Counted from the stretch's first letter, positions 38,886-48,644 are shown. The stretch: DNA of 64,000 nt from Alkalicoccus sp. (GCA_007692495.1 REBZ01000125.1:24059-88058); one strand, 5' to 3'. Program-made: numbers and translations. Notes: a model not told the origin generated them from the sequence alone.

Positions 38886-38929
38886 GGGGCAGCTTCCGGA
38901 CACTGGATGATCCGGAAGGGCCCTTTTTT
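38886..38929 (+). terminator. Terminator after rplT
   Basis: Stem GGGC..CTTCCGGA / TCCGGAAG..GCCC, six Ts. The frame of ysdA is open through it but begins later. Confidence 0.9.
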
Positions 38930-38950
38930 CATGCAGAGGAGCCGGGGAAA

Positions 38951-39208
38951 ATGGAACTGTTCTATATATGGTGTGCCATCAATGCCGCCGGCAGCTTTAT
39001 TTTTTACATAGATAAACAGAAAGCTGTTAAAAGAAAAAGAAGAATATCTGAAAGATCACTGCTGACGTGGGCTTTTTTAGGTGCCGCACCGTCTATGCTC
39101 GTCGTTTCCCGGCTGATCCGCCACAAAACGAGGGTTTTAAAATTTCGGATAGCTCTGCCGCTGCTGGCGGGAATGCAGGCAGCCGGTATTATATATTGGA
39201 TTTATTAA
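38951..39208 (+). CDS. ysdA: YsdA-like DUF1294 membrane protein
   Basis: 85 residues with three hydrophobic segments and the DUF1294 pattern FYIDKQKAVKRKRRISERSLL, then FLGAAPSML and RHKTRVLKF. DUF1294 proteins are small membrane proteins of unknown function. ATG at 38951 after GAGGAG; the longer frame from 38879 runs through the rplT terminator and is rejected. Same place as ysdA in B. subtilis. Confidence 0.82.
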   Translation: MELFYIWCAINAAGSFIFYIDKQKAVKRKRRISERSLLTWAFLGAAPSMLVVSRLIRHKTRVLKFRIALPLLAGMQAAGIIYWIY

Positions 39209-39223
39209 GGAGGAGGAAAGCTG

Positions 39224-39784
39224 ATGGAAAATGTGCAGGATACTATATTTGAAGCAATTGAATATGCAGGCTGGCTGGCTCCGCTCATATTTATCATACT
39301 GCACCTTATCCGGCCGCTTATTTTCCTTCCGGTAGTGCTTGTCTGTATGGCAGGAGGGTACTTTTTCGGTTTTTTCGCGGGAAGTATTTATTCACTTATT
39401 GGGCTGAGTCTGATGTGTGCCATATTCTACGGGATCGTAAACTATTTCCCTAAATTCCGGGACAGGGTGGCACGTCTGAAGAAAAAAGTGTTTAACGACC
39501 GGGAAATGACTCCCGGACAGATTGTAATCCTTCGCATGATGCCGTTCATTCATTTTCATCTTTTATCATTGTATATTATGGAAATGACTACGGATTTTCA
39601 GCGTTACATGTATTTTTCCATTATTGGTGTCATCGGTCCGGCAGTAGTATTCACCGGGTTTGGTCATATGCTGGTGGAGCTTGCGTGGGGCTACGCGCTG
39701 CTGCTCATCGGAATGATGGGAGCCGTGTTTGTTATTCTCGGGCGAAAAGAAGGTCCGGTTAAAACCGTAGAGGAAAAAGCATAA
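39224..39784 (+). CDS. TVP38/TMEM64 (SNARE-associated, DedA-like) membrane protein
   Basis: 186 residues with five to six membrane segments. The family region RPLIFLPVVLVCMAGGYFFG and a later LRMMPFIHFHLLSLYIME segment match the VTT (TVP38/TMEM64) domain. Such proteins are thought to move lipids or lipid carriers across the membrane; the substrate here is unknown. GGAGGAGG precedes the ATG. It starts 15 bases after ysdA and is convergent with ysdB. Confidence 0.82.
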   Translation: MENVQDTIFEAIEYAGWLAPLIFIILHLIRPLIFLPVVLVCMAGGYFFGFFAGSIYSLIGLSLMCAIFYGIVNYFPKFRDRVARLKKKVFNDREMTPGQIVILRMMPFIHFHLLSLYIMEMTTDFQRYMYFSIIGVIGPAVVFTGFGHMLVELAWGYALLLIGMMGAVFVILGRKEGPVKTVEEKA

Positions 39785-39855
39785 AAAAACTCCGGCTGTA
39801 GGTGACGGATTTCTTCTGCTTAGGAAGAGATCAGTTTCAGCCGGAGTTTTTTATT
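39783..39855. terminator. Shared terminator between the TVP38 gene and ysdB
   Basis: Stem ACTCCGGCTG / CAGCCGGAGT flanked by A and T runs on the two sides; serves both convergent genes. Confidence 0.88.
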
Positions 39856-40255
39856 TTTTCTGTTCATCAAGCCGTCTCATTAAATCAGCGATCGGGAGTG
39901 ACCATTGAATAGAAGCTTTAGGATAACGTACGGTCAGCTCCTTTTCGATGGCATGAAAATCCTGGCCGGTCATTCCGCGGAGCTGATCGTAGTCTTCAGT
40001 CCGCACAAGAATGGATGTTACTTCCACAGAACCATCGCTCGTGCCGAGAAATTTTTCCCCTTCAAACATAGCTCCCCGGACCGTAAGAAAAATGTTTTTC
40101 CGAACGTTATCGGAATCATCCAAAACATAAAAATCTTCATGCCGGCGGGCTCGCTCAAGTTTCCGCCGCGGATCGAGCAGATATTTAATAACGCTGTAAA
40201 TAATAATACCTACAGCAAGGAGGAGGAACAACTGAAATATCATCACGGTAAACAT
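39851..40255 (-). CDS. ysdB: YsdB-like membrane-anchored protein
   Basis: 134 residues. One N-terminal membrane segment (about 3-23), then a cytosolic part with KYLLDPRRKLERARRHEDFYVLDD, NVRKNIFLTVRGAMFEGEKFLGT and YPKASIQWSLPIADLM. Matches B. subtilis YsdB, a sigma-W-linked protein of unknown function. AAGGAG lies eight bases before the ATG at 40255; the ATG at 40261 is too close. The only minus-strand gene in this part. Confidence 0.82.
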   Translation of the reverse strand: MFTVMIFQLFLLLAVGIIIYSVIKYLLDPRRKLERARRHEDFYVLDDSDNVRKNIFLTVRGAMFEGEKFLGTSDGSVEVTSILVRTEDYDQLRGMTGQDFHAIEKELTVRYPKASIQWSLPIADLMRRLDEQKK

Positions 40256-40525
40256 CTTCATCTCTCCTTCTTTAGGACATCAATCGATCGTCTATTTTTA
40301 TTAATGCGCTGTGCTGCTATAAGGGTATCTGCCGCGGTAAAAGCTTTCAGCTGTCACTCCGCAGCAGGCGGGGCGAAGTTCCATCCAGCAATTAATAATC
40401 AAATTTAACATGGATTTATTAATACTGTTCCCTGTATGAGCTGCAAAGAATCATCTCTTGTATGTTACGATATAATCGAAATAAAGTTTCATTGTATAAC
40501 GAAGTCTTGGAAAGCAGGGATAAAA

Positions 40526-41026
40526 GTGAATATAGAAAAGCTATTTCATAAGCAGAGACAGTTGGATGCTTATATAGAGGAAAAAAGGAATGTAACTGCG
40601 GAAGAAGTTCTGGAGGAAAAGCTTCTTGCATTTATAGTGGAAACCGGAGAACTTGCGAACGAAGTGCGCTGCTTTAAATTTTGGAGCGGAAAAGGGCCAT
40701 CGGATAAGGCTGTCATTCTGGAAGAGTATGTTGACGGCCTGCATTTTCTCCTGTCTATCGGGAATACGCTGTCCGAAAGGCCGGAGTTCGATCAATCGAA
40801 AAAGACCATAAAAGAAGGAACAGAGAAAGAAAAGACAGCAGCTTTTCTCGTATTAACAAGTTTGACTTCTGCTCTTTACAAAGAAAAAAACAGAAATGCT
40901 TATCAGGAAACTTTTGAGGCGTATATATCTTTGGCGGGACTGCTTGGATATACATGGGATGACGTACTGGAAGCCTATGAAAGCAAGAACAAAGAAAATT
41001 ATTCCCGTCAGGACAACAATTATTAA
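40526..41026 (+). CDS. dUTPase-like all-alpha NTP pyrophosphohydrolase
   Basis: 166 residues, helical. Motifs of the dimeric dUTPase/MazG-like group: ETGELANEVRCFKFWSGKGP (the ExxE part) and EEYVDGLHFLLSIGN (the ExxD part). Would hydrolyse dUTP to dUMP and PPi, keeping uracil out of DNA. GTG at 40526 after a weak CAGGGA site gives MNIEKLFHKQRQLD; the open frame runs further up without a ribosome site. Directly upstream of the M42 peptidase gene but with its own spacing. Confidence 0.8.
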   Translation: MNIEKLFHKQRQLDAYIEEKRNVTAEEVLEEKLLAFIVETGELANEVRCFKFWSGKGPSDKAVILEEYVDGLHFLLSIGNTLSERPEFDQSKKTIKEGTEKEKTAAFLVLTSLTSALYKEKNRNAYQETFEAYISLAGLLGYTWDDVLEAYESKNKENYSRQDNNY

Positions 41027-41116
41027 TTCGATGCCCGGAATAAATTGAGAAGCACACAGAAAAACGGTATACTTATTACTGGTACATAAAAATAGCGCTT
41101 ACAGGAGGCAGAAACT

Positions 41117-42196
41117 ATGGATGAAATGCTTAAAATGCTGAAAGAGCTGACGGACGCAAACGGTATTCCAGGAAACGAGAGGGAGCCGCGCGAAGTAATG
41201 AAACGATATATTGAACCATTCGCTGATACGGTGGAAACAGATCACCTCGGAAGCCTGATTGCCAAAAAGGAAGGCTCAGACGCAGAAGGACCGAAAATTA
41301 TGGTGGCAGGCCACCTCGATGAAATCGGCTTTATGATCACAAGTATTGACGACAACGGTTTCTTAAAATTCCAGACTGTAGGCGGCTGGTGGGAACAGGT
41401 TATGCTCGCCCAGCGCGTGACGGTCATGACGAGAAACGGAACGATTCCAGGTGTGATCGGTTCTAAACCTCCCCACATTCTGGCTCCGGAAGCACGTAAA
41501 AAATCGGTGAATGTAAAAGAAATGTTTATCGATATCGGAGCAGCTGACAAGGAGGAAGCAGAATCATTCGGTGTACGCCCCGGCGATTCTGTCGTGCCTG
41601 TCTGCGACTTCACCGTTATGAAAAACGAAAAATATTTGATGGCGAAAGCGTGGGATAACCGAATCGGATGTGCCATTGCAATCGAAGTACTCCGCCGTCT
41701 GAAGGATGTGGACCATCCAAATACGGTTTACGGTGTAGGTACTGTACAGGAGGAAGTCGGCCTGCGCGGAGCCCGTACGTCAGCCCATCATATACAGCCT
41801 GATATCGGATTTGGCGTGGACGTCGGCATTGCCGGTGATACACCAGGTGTCAGTGACAAAGATGCACTCGCTAAAATGGGTGACGGACCGCAGATTATTA
41901 TGTATGACGCGTCCATGGTTTCGCATAAAGGACTGCGTGATTTCGTGACAGATACTGCAGACAGCAGGGAAATTCCGTATCAGTTTGATGCCGTCCCGGG
42001 TGGGGGAACAGATTCCGGAGCTATCCACCTGACAGCCAACGGAGTTCCAGCTCTCTCCATTACAGTAGCGACCCGCTATATACACACGCACGCAGCAATT
42101 CTTCACCGCGATGATTTTGAAAATGCAGTGGAACTGATTGTGGAAGTTATTAAAAAAATGGACCGTGAAACAGTAAACCGTATTACATTTGACTGA
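41117..42196 (+). CDS. ysdC: M42 family glutamyl-type aminopeptidase (YsdC)
   Basis: 359 residues. Metal ligands and catalytic residues in [11 protein letters not shown] (His/Asp), [18 protein letters not shown] (catalytic Glu pair), GVDVGIAGD and [20 protein letters not shown] (His). M42 (TET-type) peptidases are cytosolic dodecamers trimming peptides; some were once called endoglucanases. AGGAGGC precedes the ATG. Same place as ysdC. Confidence 0.93.
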   Translation: MDEMLKMLKELTDANGIPGNEREPREVMKRYIEPFADTVETDHLGSLIAKKEGSDAEGPKIMVAGHLDEIGFMITSIDDNGFLKFQTVGGWWEQVMLAQRVTVMTRNGTIPGVIGSKPPHILAPEARKKSVNVKEMFIDIGAADKEEAESFGVRPGDSVVPVCDFTVMKNEKYLMAKAWDNRIGCAIAIEVLRRLKDVDHPNTVYGVGTVQEEVGLRGARTSAHHIQPDIGFGVDVGIAGDTPGVSDKDALAKMGDGPQIIMYDASMVSHKGLRDFVTDTADSREIPYQFDAVPGGGTDSGAIHLTANGVPALSITVATRYIHTHAAILHRDDFENAVELIVEVIKKMDRETVNRITFD

Positions 42197-42200
42197 TTAT

Positions 42201-42231
42201 AAAGCCGCATCCGGTCTCCGGGTGCGGTTTT
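42201..42231 (+). terminator. Terminator after ysdC
   Basis: Stem AAAGCCGCATCCGG / CCGGGTGCGGTTTT (G-U pairs allowed). Repeat copy D begins a few bases further on. Confidence 0.85.
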
Positions 42232-42235
42232 CAGT

Positions 42236-42455
42236 GTGTTGATGAAGTGTTTTTCCGTGTATAAATATATGCTGCCCTGCTTTCTCCTCGGAGTCCCCCA
42301 TGTTCACTGCAGCTTACGATAAAAAAAGACAGCACATAAACAGGCTTCGCTTCTCCTGGTTGGATAGGAGGTTCCCTTACTATAAAACGATCTTTTTATT
42401 CCCCACGGGGCAATGATTCTACATGAGTGTCTCTGCTAAAGTATAATGTCGATGC
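42236..42455 (-). repeat. Interspersed repeat, copy D (decayed, inverted)
   Basis: GTTGATGAAGTGTTTTT and TGCTGCCCTGCTTTC at its left edge match the right end of copies A and F. Read on the minus strand, the rest follows copy B (CAGAGACACT ... GTAAGCTGCAGTGAACATGGG). The core is largely lost. Confidence 0.6.
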
Positions 42456-42470
42456 TTATAAAAAATAGAG

Positions 42471-42498
42471 GCTGTCTCAAAAGATTCATAGAGACAGC
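42471..42498 (-). terminator. Hairpin at the end of the IS remnant
   Basis: 8-bp stem GCTGTCTC / GAGACAGC, followed on the minus strand by CTCTATTTTTTATA. It resembles IS-end/terminator sequences. Confidence 0.45.
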
Positions 42499-42522
42499 AT
42501 GAAAAGCACGAGTAGAGAAAGT

Positions 42523-42670
42523 TTATGCCCAATAGCGTAATGTAATTGTTCTTTTGTTAATATGCTCGTTGTTGATACCGTGTTTCTTTGCAGTACCACC
42601 ACGTTTGAGTGCTTTTCTATCGCTAATCTTAGCTGTCTTTCTCTGAGTAAAAGAAATAAGTCTCGTCCAT
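42523..42670 (-). pseudogene. Remnant of ISXO2/IS1595-type transposase
   Basis: On the minus strand MDETYFFYSEKD (from 42670) continues after a frameshift as ISDRKALKRGGTAKKHGI and NNEHI, ending at TAA 42523. This DETYF.YSEKG ... RK..KRGG...K.GI..E pattern is the catalytic core region of ISXO2-like (IS1595 family) transposases. Upstream and downstream parts are gone. A dead fragment. Confidence 0.7.
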
Positions 42671-42817
42671 TTTCACGCTGCCCTGGAAGTTTGTTATTTC
42701 TACTATAACTATGAGGGACTACTGTAACTTAATGGATAAAATTAGCTTTTCTCCAGATGGAGCGTATCCTATTTTATAAGGTGGTTCTTCCTTAGTAGCG
42801 AAAGAGAAGTTTTTTTT

Positions 42818-43040
42818 CAGGGAGCCGAAGAGCACATGGGGCGACTCCGGAGCGATTCAGGCCGAGTTGAAGATCCATTCCGACCGACCAAAGGAGGCCG
42901 GAATTAGCTGAGGCCGGCCCGCTCGGAAAGCGTCCCCATGGAAACGAAGGCGGACTTATATCGCTTATATACTTTATTTTCAAGGCAGCCTTTCGATAAA
43001 AAGGTGACTTTTCTCCGTAACGGCGGAAGTTTATTCAATC
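42818..43040 (+). repeat. Interspersed repeat, copy E
   Basis: Well-preserved family core at 42835-42940 (CATGGGGCGACTCCGGAGCG ... GCGTCCCCATGGAAACG), whose ends pair, with an inner ATTCCG / CGGAAT stem (42877-42904). The downstream block (TTTATTTTCAAGGCAGCCT, then CGTAACGGCGG) is shared with B and F. No gene. Confidence 0.8.
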
Positions 43041-43215
43041 GGTTTCTGCGGGTATGGAAGGCGGAGAGAAAACAGGAGAGAGCGTCACGTCCTGTCATCT
43101 CCCGCAGACTTGAACAGCAGCTGTTTAAATACTGATTGCTATGCTGTTGACGAATGAGGATAAGTTGCCTATAATGCATACTTGTGCTAATTCACCGGAG
43201 AAATGAGGGTCGGCA

Positions 43216-44040
43216 ATGAATAACTATTTCGTGAAGCTATCCATTATAGTCGCATCATCCATCCTGCTCGGCTTTACCTTTAACGTCTTCCTGCTGCCGC
43301 ATGAAGTACTGACCGGGGGAGTTACAGGTATTGCGATGATATTTGGTCTTTTGACGCCTGTAAACAGTGGTTTTTGGATTATTATCCTAAACATCCCGAT
43401 CATCGTCCTCGGCTGGATGAAACTCGGGAAGGAATTTATTATAAACAGTATTATATCCGTGGCTGTCACTTCTGTTTCCATGCTTTATATCCCCATCGTG
43501 GAAGTAACAGGGGATGCTCTTTTATCCTCCGTATGGGGCGGTGTCCTCACCGGTGTCGGCATTGGTCTGATAATCCGCTTTTACAGCTCGACCGGGGGAT
43601 TTGATGTTGTCAGTTTGATTTTAATAAAAAAATGGGATGTTCCTCTCGGAGGCATGATTTTTGGATTGAACTCGATTGTCGTCCTCATTTCTGGTTTTTT
43701 CTTCGGATGGGAGCTCGCGCTTTACACGATGCTTTCCATTTATATAACGGGTATTGTAATCGACCGTATCCACACCCGGCACGTAAAACTTAATTTGATG
43801 GTAGTAACAAGCAAAGGGGAAGAGGTGCGCCAGGCATTCCTTGATAATCTCGTGCGCGGAGTGACGATTATCGACGGACAGGGAGCCTATTCCCGCGAAG
43901 ACAAAAAAGTATTGTATACTGTAATTACACGATATGAACTGGAAGTAATCCGCGGCGTGCTCCAGGAAATTGACCCGGATGCTTTCGTCAGTATCGGTCA
44001 GAGCATGCAGGTCATGGGGAACTTCCGCCGGGACGATTAG
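43216..44040 (+). CDS. YitT-family membrane protein (DUF161 + DUF2179)
   Basis: 274 residues. Five to six membrane segments in the first ~190 residues (LLGFTFNVFLLPHEVLTGGVTGIA, TGVGIGLIIRFYSSTGGFD, both family hallmarks), then a soluble DUF2179 domain with VTIIDGQGAYSREDKKVLYTVITR. The YitT family has several members per bacillus, of unknown transport or signalling role. ATG at 43216; the likely ribosome site is GGAG at 43196 or GAGG at 43206. Inserted, with respect to B. subtilis order, between ysdC and the rRNA methyltransferase. Confidence 0.88.
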   Translation: MNNYFVKLSIIVASSILLGFTFNVFLLPHEVLTGGVTGIAMIFGLLTPVNSGFWIIILNIPIIVLGWMKLGKEFIINSIISVAVTSVSMLYIPIVEVTGDALLSSVWGGVLTGVGIGLIIRFYSSTGGFDVVSLILIKKWDVPLGGMIFGLNSIVVLISGFFFGWELALYTMLSIYITGIVIDRIHTRHVKLNLMVVTSKGEEVRQAFLDNLVRGVTIIDGQGAYSREDKKVLYTVITRYELEVIRGVLQEIDPDAFVSIGQSMQVMGNFRRDD

Positions 44041-44070
44041 CAGCATATCCTGCAGAAGGGAGGAGAAAAC

Positions 44071-44826
44071 GTGGAACCTATTGCATCGGTGCAGAACCCA
44101 AGGATTAAAGCCTGGAAAAAGCTTCATCGTAAGCGGGAAAGAGACCGTTCCGGGCTGTTTCTTGTCGAAGGCGGACACCTTGTGGAAGAAGCTCTTAAAT
44201 CCAACATCAATGTAAAGGAAATTATCGTAGCAGAGGAAAGGGAACTCCCAAAAGAGTGGTCAGTGACGGAGGTTGAAATTGTTCGTGTAACAGAGCGTGT
44301 GTTCCAGGAACTTGCTGAAACCGAAACACCGCAGGGAATGATTGCTGTGTGCGAGAAGCCGCCTCCGGAAAACATGCTGTTTGAATCCGGCAGGTATTTG
44401 TTTCTCGACCGGATTCAGGACCCGGGAAACCTTGGGAATCTCGTACGTACAGCAGAGGCGGCCGGGCTTCATGGAGTGGTGTTCGGCGAAGGCTGTGCAG
44501 ATCCTTACAACGGAAAAGTGGTCCGCTCCACCCAGGGAGCTCTTTTTTATATGCCTATCCAGCAGATGGATCTCTCAGAAGCGGTGGAGCACTGCCGCCG
44601 CAGCCAAATGCCTGTGTTCGGCACAAGCCTGAACGGAAGCACGTACTCGGCGATCGCCCCGCAGGAGTCATTTGCGCTGTTAATGGGTAACGAAGGCAGC
44701 GGTGTGGATCCTTCCCTTCTGGAACAGACCGACCACAACCTCTACATTCCGGTTCACGGGAGATCAGAATCATTGAATGTCAGTGTCGCAGCGGGAATCC
44801 TTATTTACCATCTCCGGGGAGACTGA
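44071..44826 (+). CDS. ysgA: SpoU/TrmH family RNA methyltransferase
   Basis: 251 residues. N-terminal substrate-binding domain (NPRIKAWKKLHRKRERDRSGLFLVEG) and a C-terminal SPOUT domain with knot motifs FLDRIQDPGNLGNLVRTAEA, LLMGNEGSGV and LYIPVHGRSESLNVSVAAGI. Such enzymes 2'-O-methylate rRNA ribose using SAM; the exact site is unknown. GTG start after GGGAGGAG. Precedes pheST as in B. subtilis, but sspI, which lies between them there, is missing. Confidence 0.92.
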   Translation: MEPIASVQNPRIKAWKKLHRKRERDRSGLFLVEGGHLVEEALKSNINVKEIIVAEERELPKEWSVTEVEIVRVTERVFQELAETETPQGMIAVCEKPPPENMLFESGRYLFLDRIQDPGNLGNLVRTAEAAGLHGVVFGEGCADPYNGKVVRSTQGALFYMPIQQMDLSEAVEHCRRSQMPVFGTSLNGSTYSAIAPQESFALLMGNEGSGVDPSLLEQTDHNLYIPVHGRSESLNVSVAAGILIYHLRGD

Positions 44827-44838
44827 CTGAAAAAGAAA

Positions 44839-44867
44839 TTGAAATGATGTGTCAAACCTTATATAAT
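44839..44867 (+). promoter_or_regulatory. pheST promoter
   Basis: TTGAAA and TATAAT with a 17-base spacer. Confidence 0.8.
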
Positions 44868-44873
44868 AATCTC

Positions 44874-45145
44874 CATACGACTAACTAAGACGAAGAAAGA
44901 GCATAGTAGGCGGTTAATCATCTTTTAACAGGGAGGCTGTGTCCCCGACTGTAAGCACAGCTTAAAAGGTGCGCTGAATTCACTCTGGAGTCGGCATCGG
45001 AAAACGGCAGCAGCCGTTAAGGTGCCCCGGCAGAAGACCGTTATCCTTCGTTGCCAATGAAGTGAATGGAGCCTGTGGCTCTGTTAATAAGGGTGGTACC
45101 GCGAGTCTTTCGTCCCTTGATAAAGGGGGAGAAAGGCTTTTTTTT
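44874..45145 (+). ncRNA. T-box leader of pheST
   Basis: T-box AAGGGTGGTACCGCG at 45089-45103, then a terminator (arms AGTCTTTC and GAAAGGCT around GTCCCTT / AAGGGGGA, 45104-45138) and eight Ts. The likely Phe specifier is TTC at 44979-44981 (GAATTCAC). Confidence 0.92.
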
Positions 45146-45168
45146 ATGAATAAAGGAGGCAGAAAAGC

Positions 45169-46203
45169 ATGTTGGATCGATTACAGGAACTGCACGGAGA
45201 AGCAGCAGGAAAAATAGAAGAAGCAAATACACTGGACGAGCTGCAGCAGGTACGTGTCGCATACTTAGGTAAAAAGGGACCAATCACGGAAGTAATGAAA
45301 AGTATGGGGAAGCTGTCCAAGGAAGAACGGCCTGTTGTCGGACAGAAAGTAAACGAAGTTCGCCAGGATCTTCAGCAGCTGATCGAACGAAAAGAAGCAG
45401 TTCTCGAACAAGAAGCTGTATCAGAGCAGCTGAAAAAAGAAAGTATCGATGTCACGCTTCCGGGCCGCCCGGTGAAAAAAGGCAGCCGTCATCCACTTAC
45501 TTCTGTTGTGGAACGGATTGAAGATGTTTTTACCGGCATGGGCTTCCAGGTGGCGGAAGGACCGGAAGTGGAAACCGATTACTATAATTTTGAATCACTG
45601 AACCTGCCGAAACATCATCCGGCACGGGATATGCAGGATACGTTTTTTATTACGTCCGACCTTCTGCTGCGCACCCAGACTTCTCCGGTACAGGTAAGAA
45701 CGATGGAAAAGCATGAAGGACGGGGGCCGGTTAAAATCGTCTGTCCCGGGAAAGTATACCGCCGCGATGAAGACGACGCAACGCACTCCCACCAGTTTAT
45801 GCAGATTGAAGGTCTCGTTGTGGATGAGGGTATCCGTATGAGCGACTTGAAGGGTATCTTTGAAGCATTCGTAAAAAGTTATTTCGGAGAAGACCGGAAA
45901 ATCCGGCTTCGTCCAAGTTTCTTTCCGTTCACAGAGCCGTCGGCAGAGCTCGATATTTCCTGTGCCCTTTGCGGCGGAGAAGGATGCCGGACGTGCAAGG
46001 GAACCGGCTGGATTGAAGTTCTCGGTGCCGGAATGGTACATCCGAACGTACTGGAAATGGGTGGATTTGATCCTGAGAAATATTCCGGGTTTGCTTTCGG
46101 TATGGGAGTGGAGCGGTTCGCAATGCTTAAATACGGCATCGACGATATCCGACATTTCTATACGAATGACGCACGTTTTCTGGAACAGTTCACCCGCGAA
46201 TAA
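45169..46203 (+). CDS. pheS: Phenylalanyl-tRNA synthetase alpha subunit
   Basis: 344 residues. N-terminal coiled coil (1-~85), then the class II core: [17 protein letters not shown] (motif 1), [35 protein letters not shown] (motif 2), and [14 protein letters not shown] (motif 3). Forms the alpha2-beta2 enzyme with PheT. AAAGGAGG before the ATG. Confidence 0.98.
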   Translation: MLDRLQELHGEAAGKIEEANTLDELQQVRVAYLGKKGPITEVMKSMGKLSKEERPVVGQKVNEVRQDLQQLIERKEAVLEQEAVSEQLKKESIDVTLPGRPVKKGSRHPLTSVVERIEDVFTGMGFQVAEGPEVETDYYNFESLNLPKHHPARDMQDTFFITSDLLLRTQTSPVQVRTMEKHEGRGPVKIVCPGKVYRRDEDDATHSHQFMQIEGLVVDEGIRMSDLKGIFEAFVKSYFGEDRKIRLRPSFFPFTEPSAELDISCALCGGEGCRTCKGTGWIEVLGAGMVHPNVLEMGGFDPEKYSGFAFGMGVERFAMLKYGIDDIRHFYTNDARFLEQFTRE

Positions 46204-46226
46204 TCACACAGAAGGAGGATACCGTT

Positions 46227-48644
46227 TTGTTAATTTCCTATCAATGGCTAAGTAACTATGTAGATATAACAGATATTACTCCACAGCAGCTGGCAGACGA
46301 GCTGACGCTCCACGGCGTGGAGGTGGATGCTGTAGAGGAGCTCGGGGCGGAAGTAAATAAACTGACCGTTGGTAAGGTTCTTTCCTGTGAGCAGCATCCC
46401 GATGCCGATAAACTGAAAGTGTGCCGTGTGGACGTGGCAGAAGAAGAACCGCTGCAGATTGTGTGCGGTGCTCCGAACGTAGCAGAGGGGCAGCTTGTCG
46501 CTGTCGCCCGCGTTGGAGGAAGGCTTCCGGGCGGAGTGAAAATAAAAAAAGCAAAACTCCGCGGCCAGCGCTCGGAAGGAATGATCTGCTCCCTTCAGGA
46601 GCTCGGTTTTGAAGGGAAAGTCATTCCAAAAAAATACAGTGAAGGCATTTTTGCTTTCCCGGAAAACCGGGAACCCGGAACTGATGCAAAGGAAGCTCTC
46701 GGACTGAACGACACGGTGCTTGAGCTCGATCTGACTCCGAACCGCTCCGACTGTCTGAGTGTCCTCGGAACGGCATATGAAATAGCTGCTGTCCTGGGAC
46801 GAGAGGTGACACTGCCGGAGGCTCCGGTAACGGTATCAGAGAAGAAAGCTTCCGAAATCGTTAAAGTAACAGTGGAGGATAAAGATGCCAATCCGTATTA
46901 CGGTGCCGGCATGATTCAGGGAGTCACTATTAAAGAATCCCCGCTCTGGCTGCAGACGGTTCTGATGGCTTCCGGTGTCCGTCCGCTGAACAACGTGGTG
47001 GACGTAACGAACTATGTACTGCTTGAATACGGACAGCCGCTGCATGCGTTTGACTTTGACCGTTTCGGGTCAGACGAAGTCGTTGTAAGAAAAGCCTATG
47101 CTGAAGAAAAAATGGTGACGCTGGACGGGGAAGAGCGTCTATTGTCAGACAGCCATCTCGTCATTACGAATGGCAACGAGCCGACAGCTCTTGCCGGTGT
47201 AATGGGTGGAGCTGCTTCGGAAGTAGAAAACGATACGTCGAATCTGCTTTTGGAAGCAGCGTACTTTAACCCGTCAGTTGTCCGTCAGGCCCAGCGTGAT
47301 CTCGGTATCCGCAGCGATTCAAGCATCCGTTTTGAAAAAGGAGTCGATCCAAACGGTGTCGTTCCCGCAGGCCGGCGGGCAGCTTCCCTTATTCAGCAGC
47401 TTGCCGGAGGGGAAGTGCTCGACGAAACTGCAGAATTCGATGAGCTGGACCGGAGTGAAAAAGTCATCCGAATTACTCTTGGACGTATCAACAGTTCGCT
47501 CGGAACAGATTTAAGTGCAGAAAACGTGCTCTCGATCATGGACCGCCTTCAGTTTAAAGCTGAAGAGGAAGAAGGCGAATTTATTATTCACGTACCAACA
47601 CGCCGCCAGGATATCTCCATCGAACCGGATATCGTGGAAGAAGTGGCGCGTCTGTACGGATACGACAATATACCTGTGACACTGCCGAATACCCCATCCA
47701 CTCAGGGAGGGCTTTCGGAAAAACAGAAACAGAAACGTAAAATACGCCGCTTTCTGGAATCAGGCGGACTGCATGAAGCGGTCAGCTATTCCTTGACGAC
47801 GAAAGAAAAGGAAGCTGCTTTTATCGGAGCTGAACAGAGGCGGGTTGCTGTAGCCCTTCCGATGAGTGAAGAGCGGAGCACCCTCCGGACGACGCTCGTT
47901 CCGCACCTGCTGGATGCGCTGAGTCATAACCGAAACCGAAACCGATATAACCTGTCTCTTTATGAAATGGGATCTGTTTTCCATACAGAGGAAGAAAACG
48001 TCAGCGTTCAGCCGCAGGAACAGACCCATCTGGCCGGAGCCTTCATGGGACTGTGGGAACAGCATGCCTGGCAGGGAGAGAAAAAAGCAGTTGATTTCTT
48101 CGTCGTAAAAGGTATCGTGGAAGGAATCCTTGCGGAGCTCCAGGCTGTAGCAGGGTTTGAAAAAACTGAAAAACCGGGACTTCATCCAGGGCGTACGGCT
48201 TCTGTCGTTGCTGATGGGGAGGAAGTGGGCTGGATCGGCCAGCTGCACCCGTCAACTGCCAAACAGTGGTCACTTCCGGAAACATACGTTTTTGAACTGA
48301 ACCTCATGAAACTTCTTGAGTCCGGCGGAGATGAGATGCGTTACCGTCCGATCCCGCGTTACCCTGCAGTGGACCGTGACATTGCCCTCGTCGTGGACCA
48401 CAAAGTCAGTGCCCGTGAACTGGAGGCAGTGATCCGGGAAACCGGCGGAGAGCTTCTCACACGTGCGGATGTGTTTGACCTGTATGAAGGAGAGCATGTG
48501 GAAGCCGGGAAAAAATCTGTTGCTTTCTCCCTGCGCTATCTGAATACAGAAAAAACGCTTACGGAAGAAGAAGTAACGCTCGTCCACAGCCAGGTGCTGA
48601 AAGCACTCGAAGAAAAAACGGGAGCTGTGCTCCGTACGCAGTAA
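46227..48644 (+). CDS. pheT: Phenylalanyl-tRNA synthetase beta subunit
   Basis: 805 residues. EMAP/OB-type tRNA-binding domain (about 40-150, HPDADKLKVCRVD), B3/B4 editing region with NPYYGAGMIQGV and VVDVTNYVLLEYGQPLHAFD, B5, the pseudo-catalytic core, and a C-terminal ferredoxin-like anticodon-binding domain. Start is TTG, eight bases after AAGGAGG, 23 bases after pheS. Ends at a strong terminator. Confidence 0.97.
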   Translation: MLISYQWLSNYVDITDITPQQLADELTLHGVEVDAVEELGAEVNKLTVGKVLSCEQHPDADKLKVCRVDVAEEEPLQIVCGAPNVAEGQLVAVARVGGRLPGGVKIKKAKLRGQRSEGMICSLQELGFEGKVIPKKYSEGIFAFPENREPGTDAKEALGLNDTVLELDLTPNRSDCLSVLGTAYEIAAVLGREVTLPEAPVTVSEKKASEIVKVTVEDKDANPYYGAGMIQGVTIKESPLWLQTVLMASGVRPLNNVVDVTNYVLLEYGQPLHAFDFDRFGSDEVVVRKAYAEEKMVTLDGEERLLSDSHLVITNGNEPTALAGVMGGAASEVENDTSNLLLEAAYFNPSVVRQAQRDLGIRSDSSIRFEKGVDPNGVVPAGRRAASLIQQLAGGEVLDETAEFDELDRSEKVIRITLGRINSSLGTDLSAENVLSIMDRLQFKAEEEEGEFIIHVPTRRQDISIEPDIVEEVARLYGYDNIPVTLPNTPSTQGGLSEKQKQKRKIRRFLESGGLHEAVSYSLTTKEKEAAFIGAEQRRVAVALPMSEERSTLRTTLVPHLLDALSHNRNRNRYNLSLYEMGSVFHTEEENVSVQPQEQTHLAGAFMGLWEQHAWQGEKKAVDFFVVKGIVEGILAELQAVAGFEKTEKPGLHPGRTASVVADGEEVGWIGQLHPSTAKQWSLPETYVFELNLMKLLESGGDEMRYRPIPRYPAVDRDIALVVDHKVSARELEAVIRETGGELLTRADVFDLYEGEHVEAGKKSVAFSLRYLNTEKTLTEEEVTLVHSQVLKALEEKTGAVLRTQ

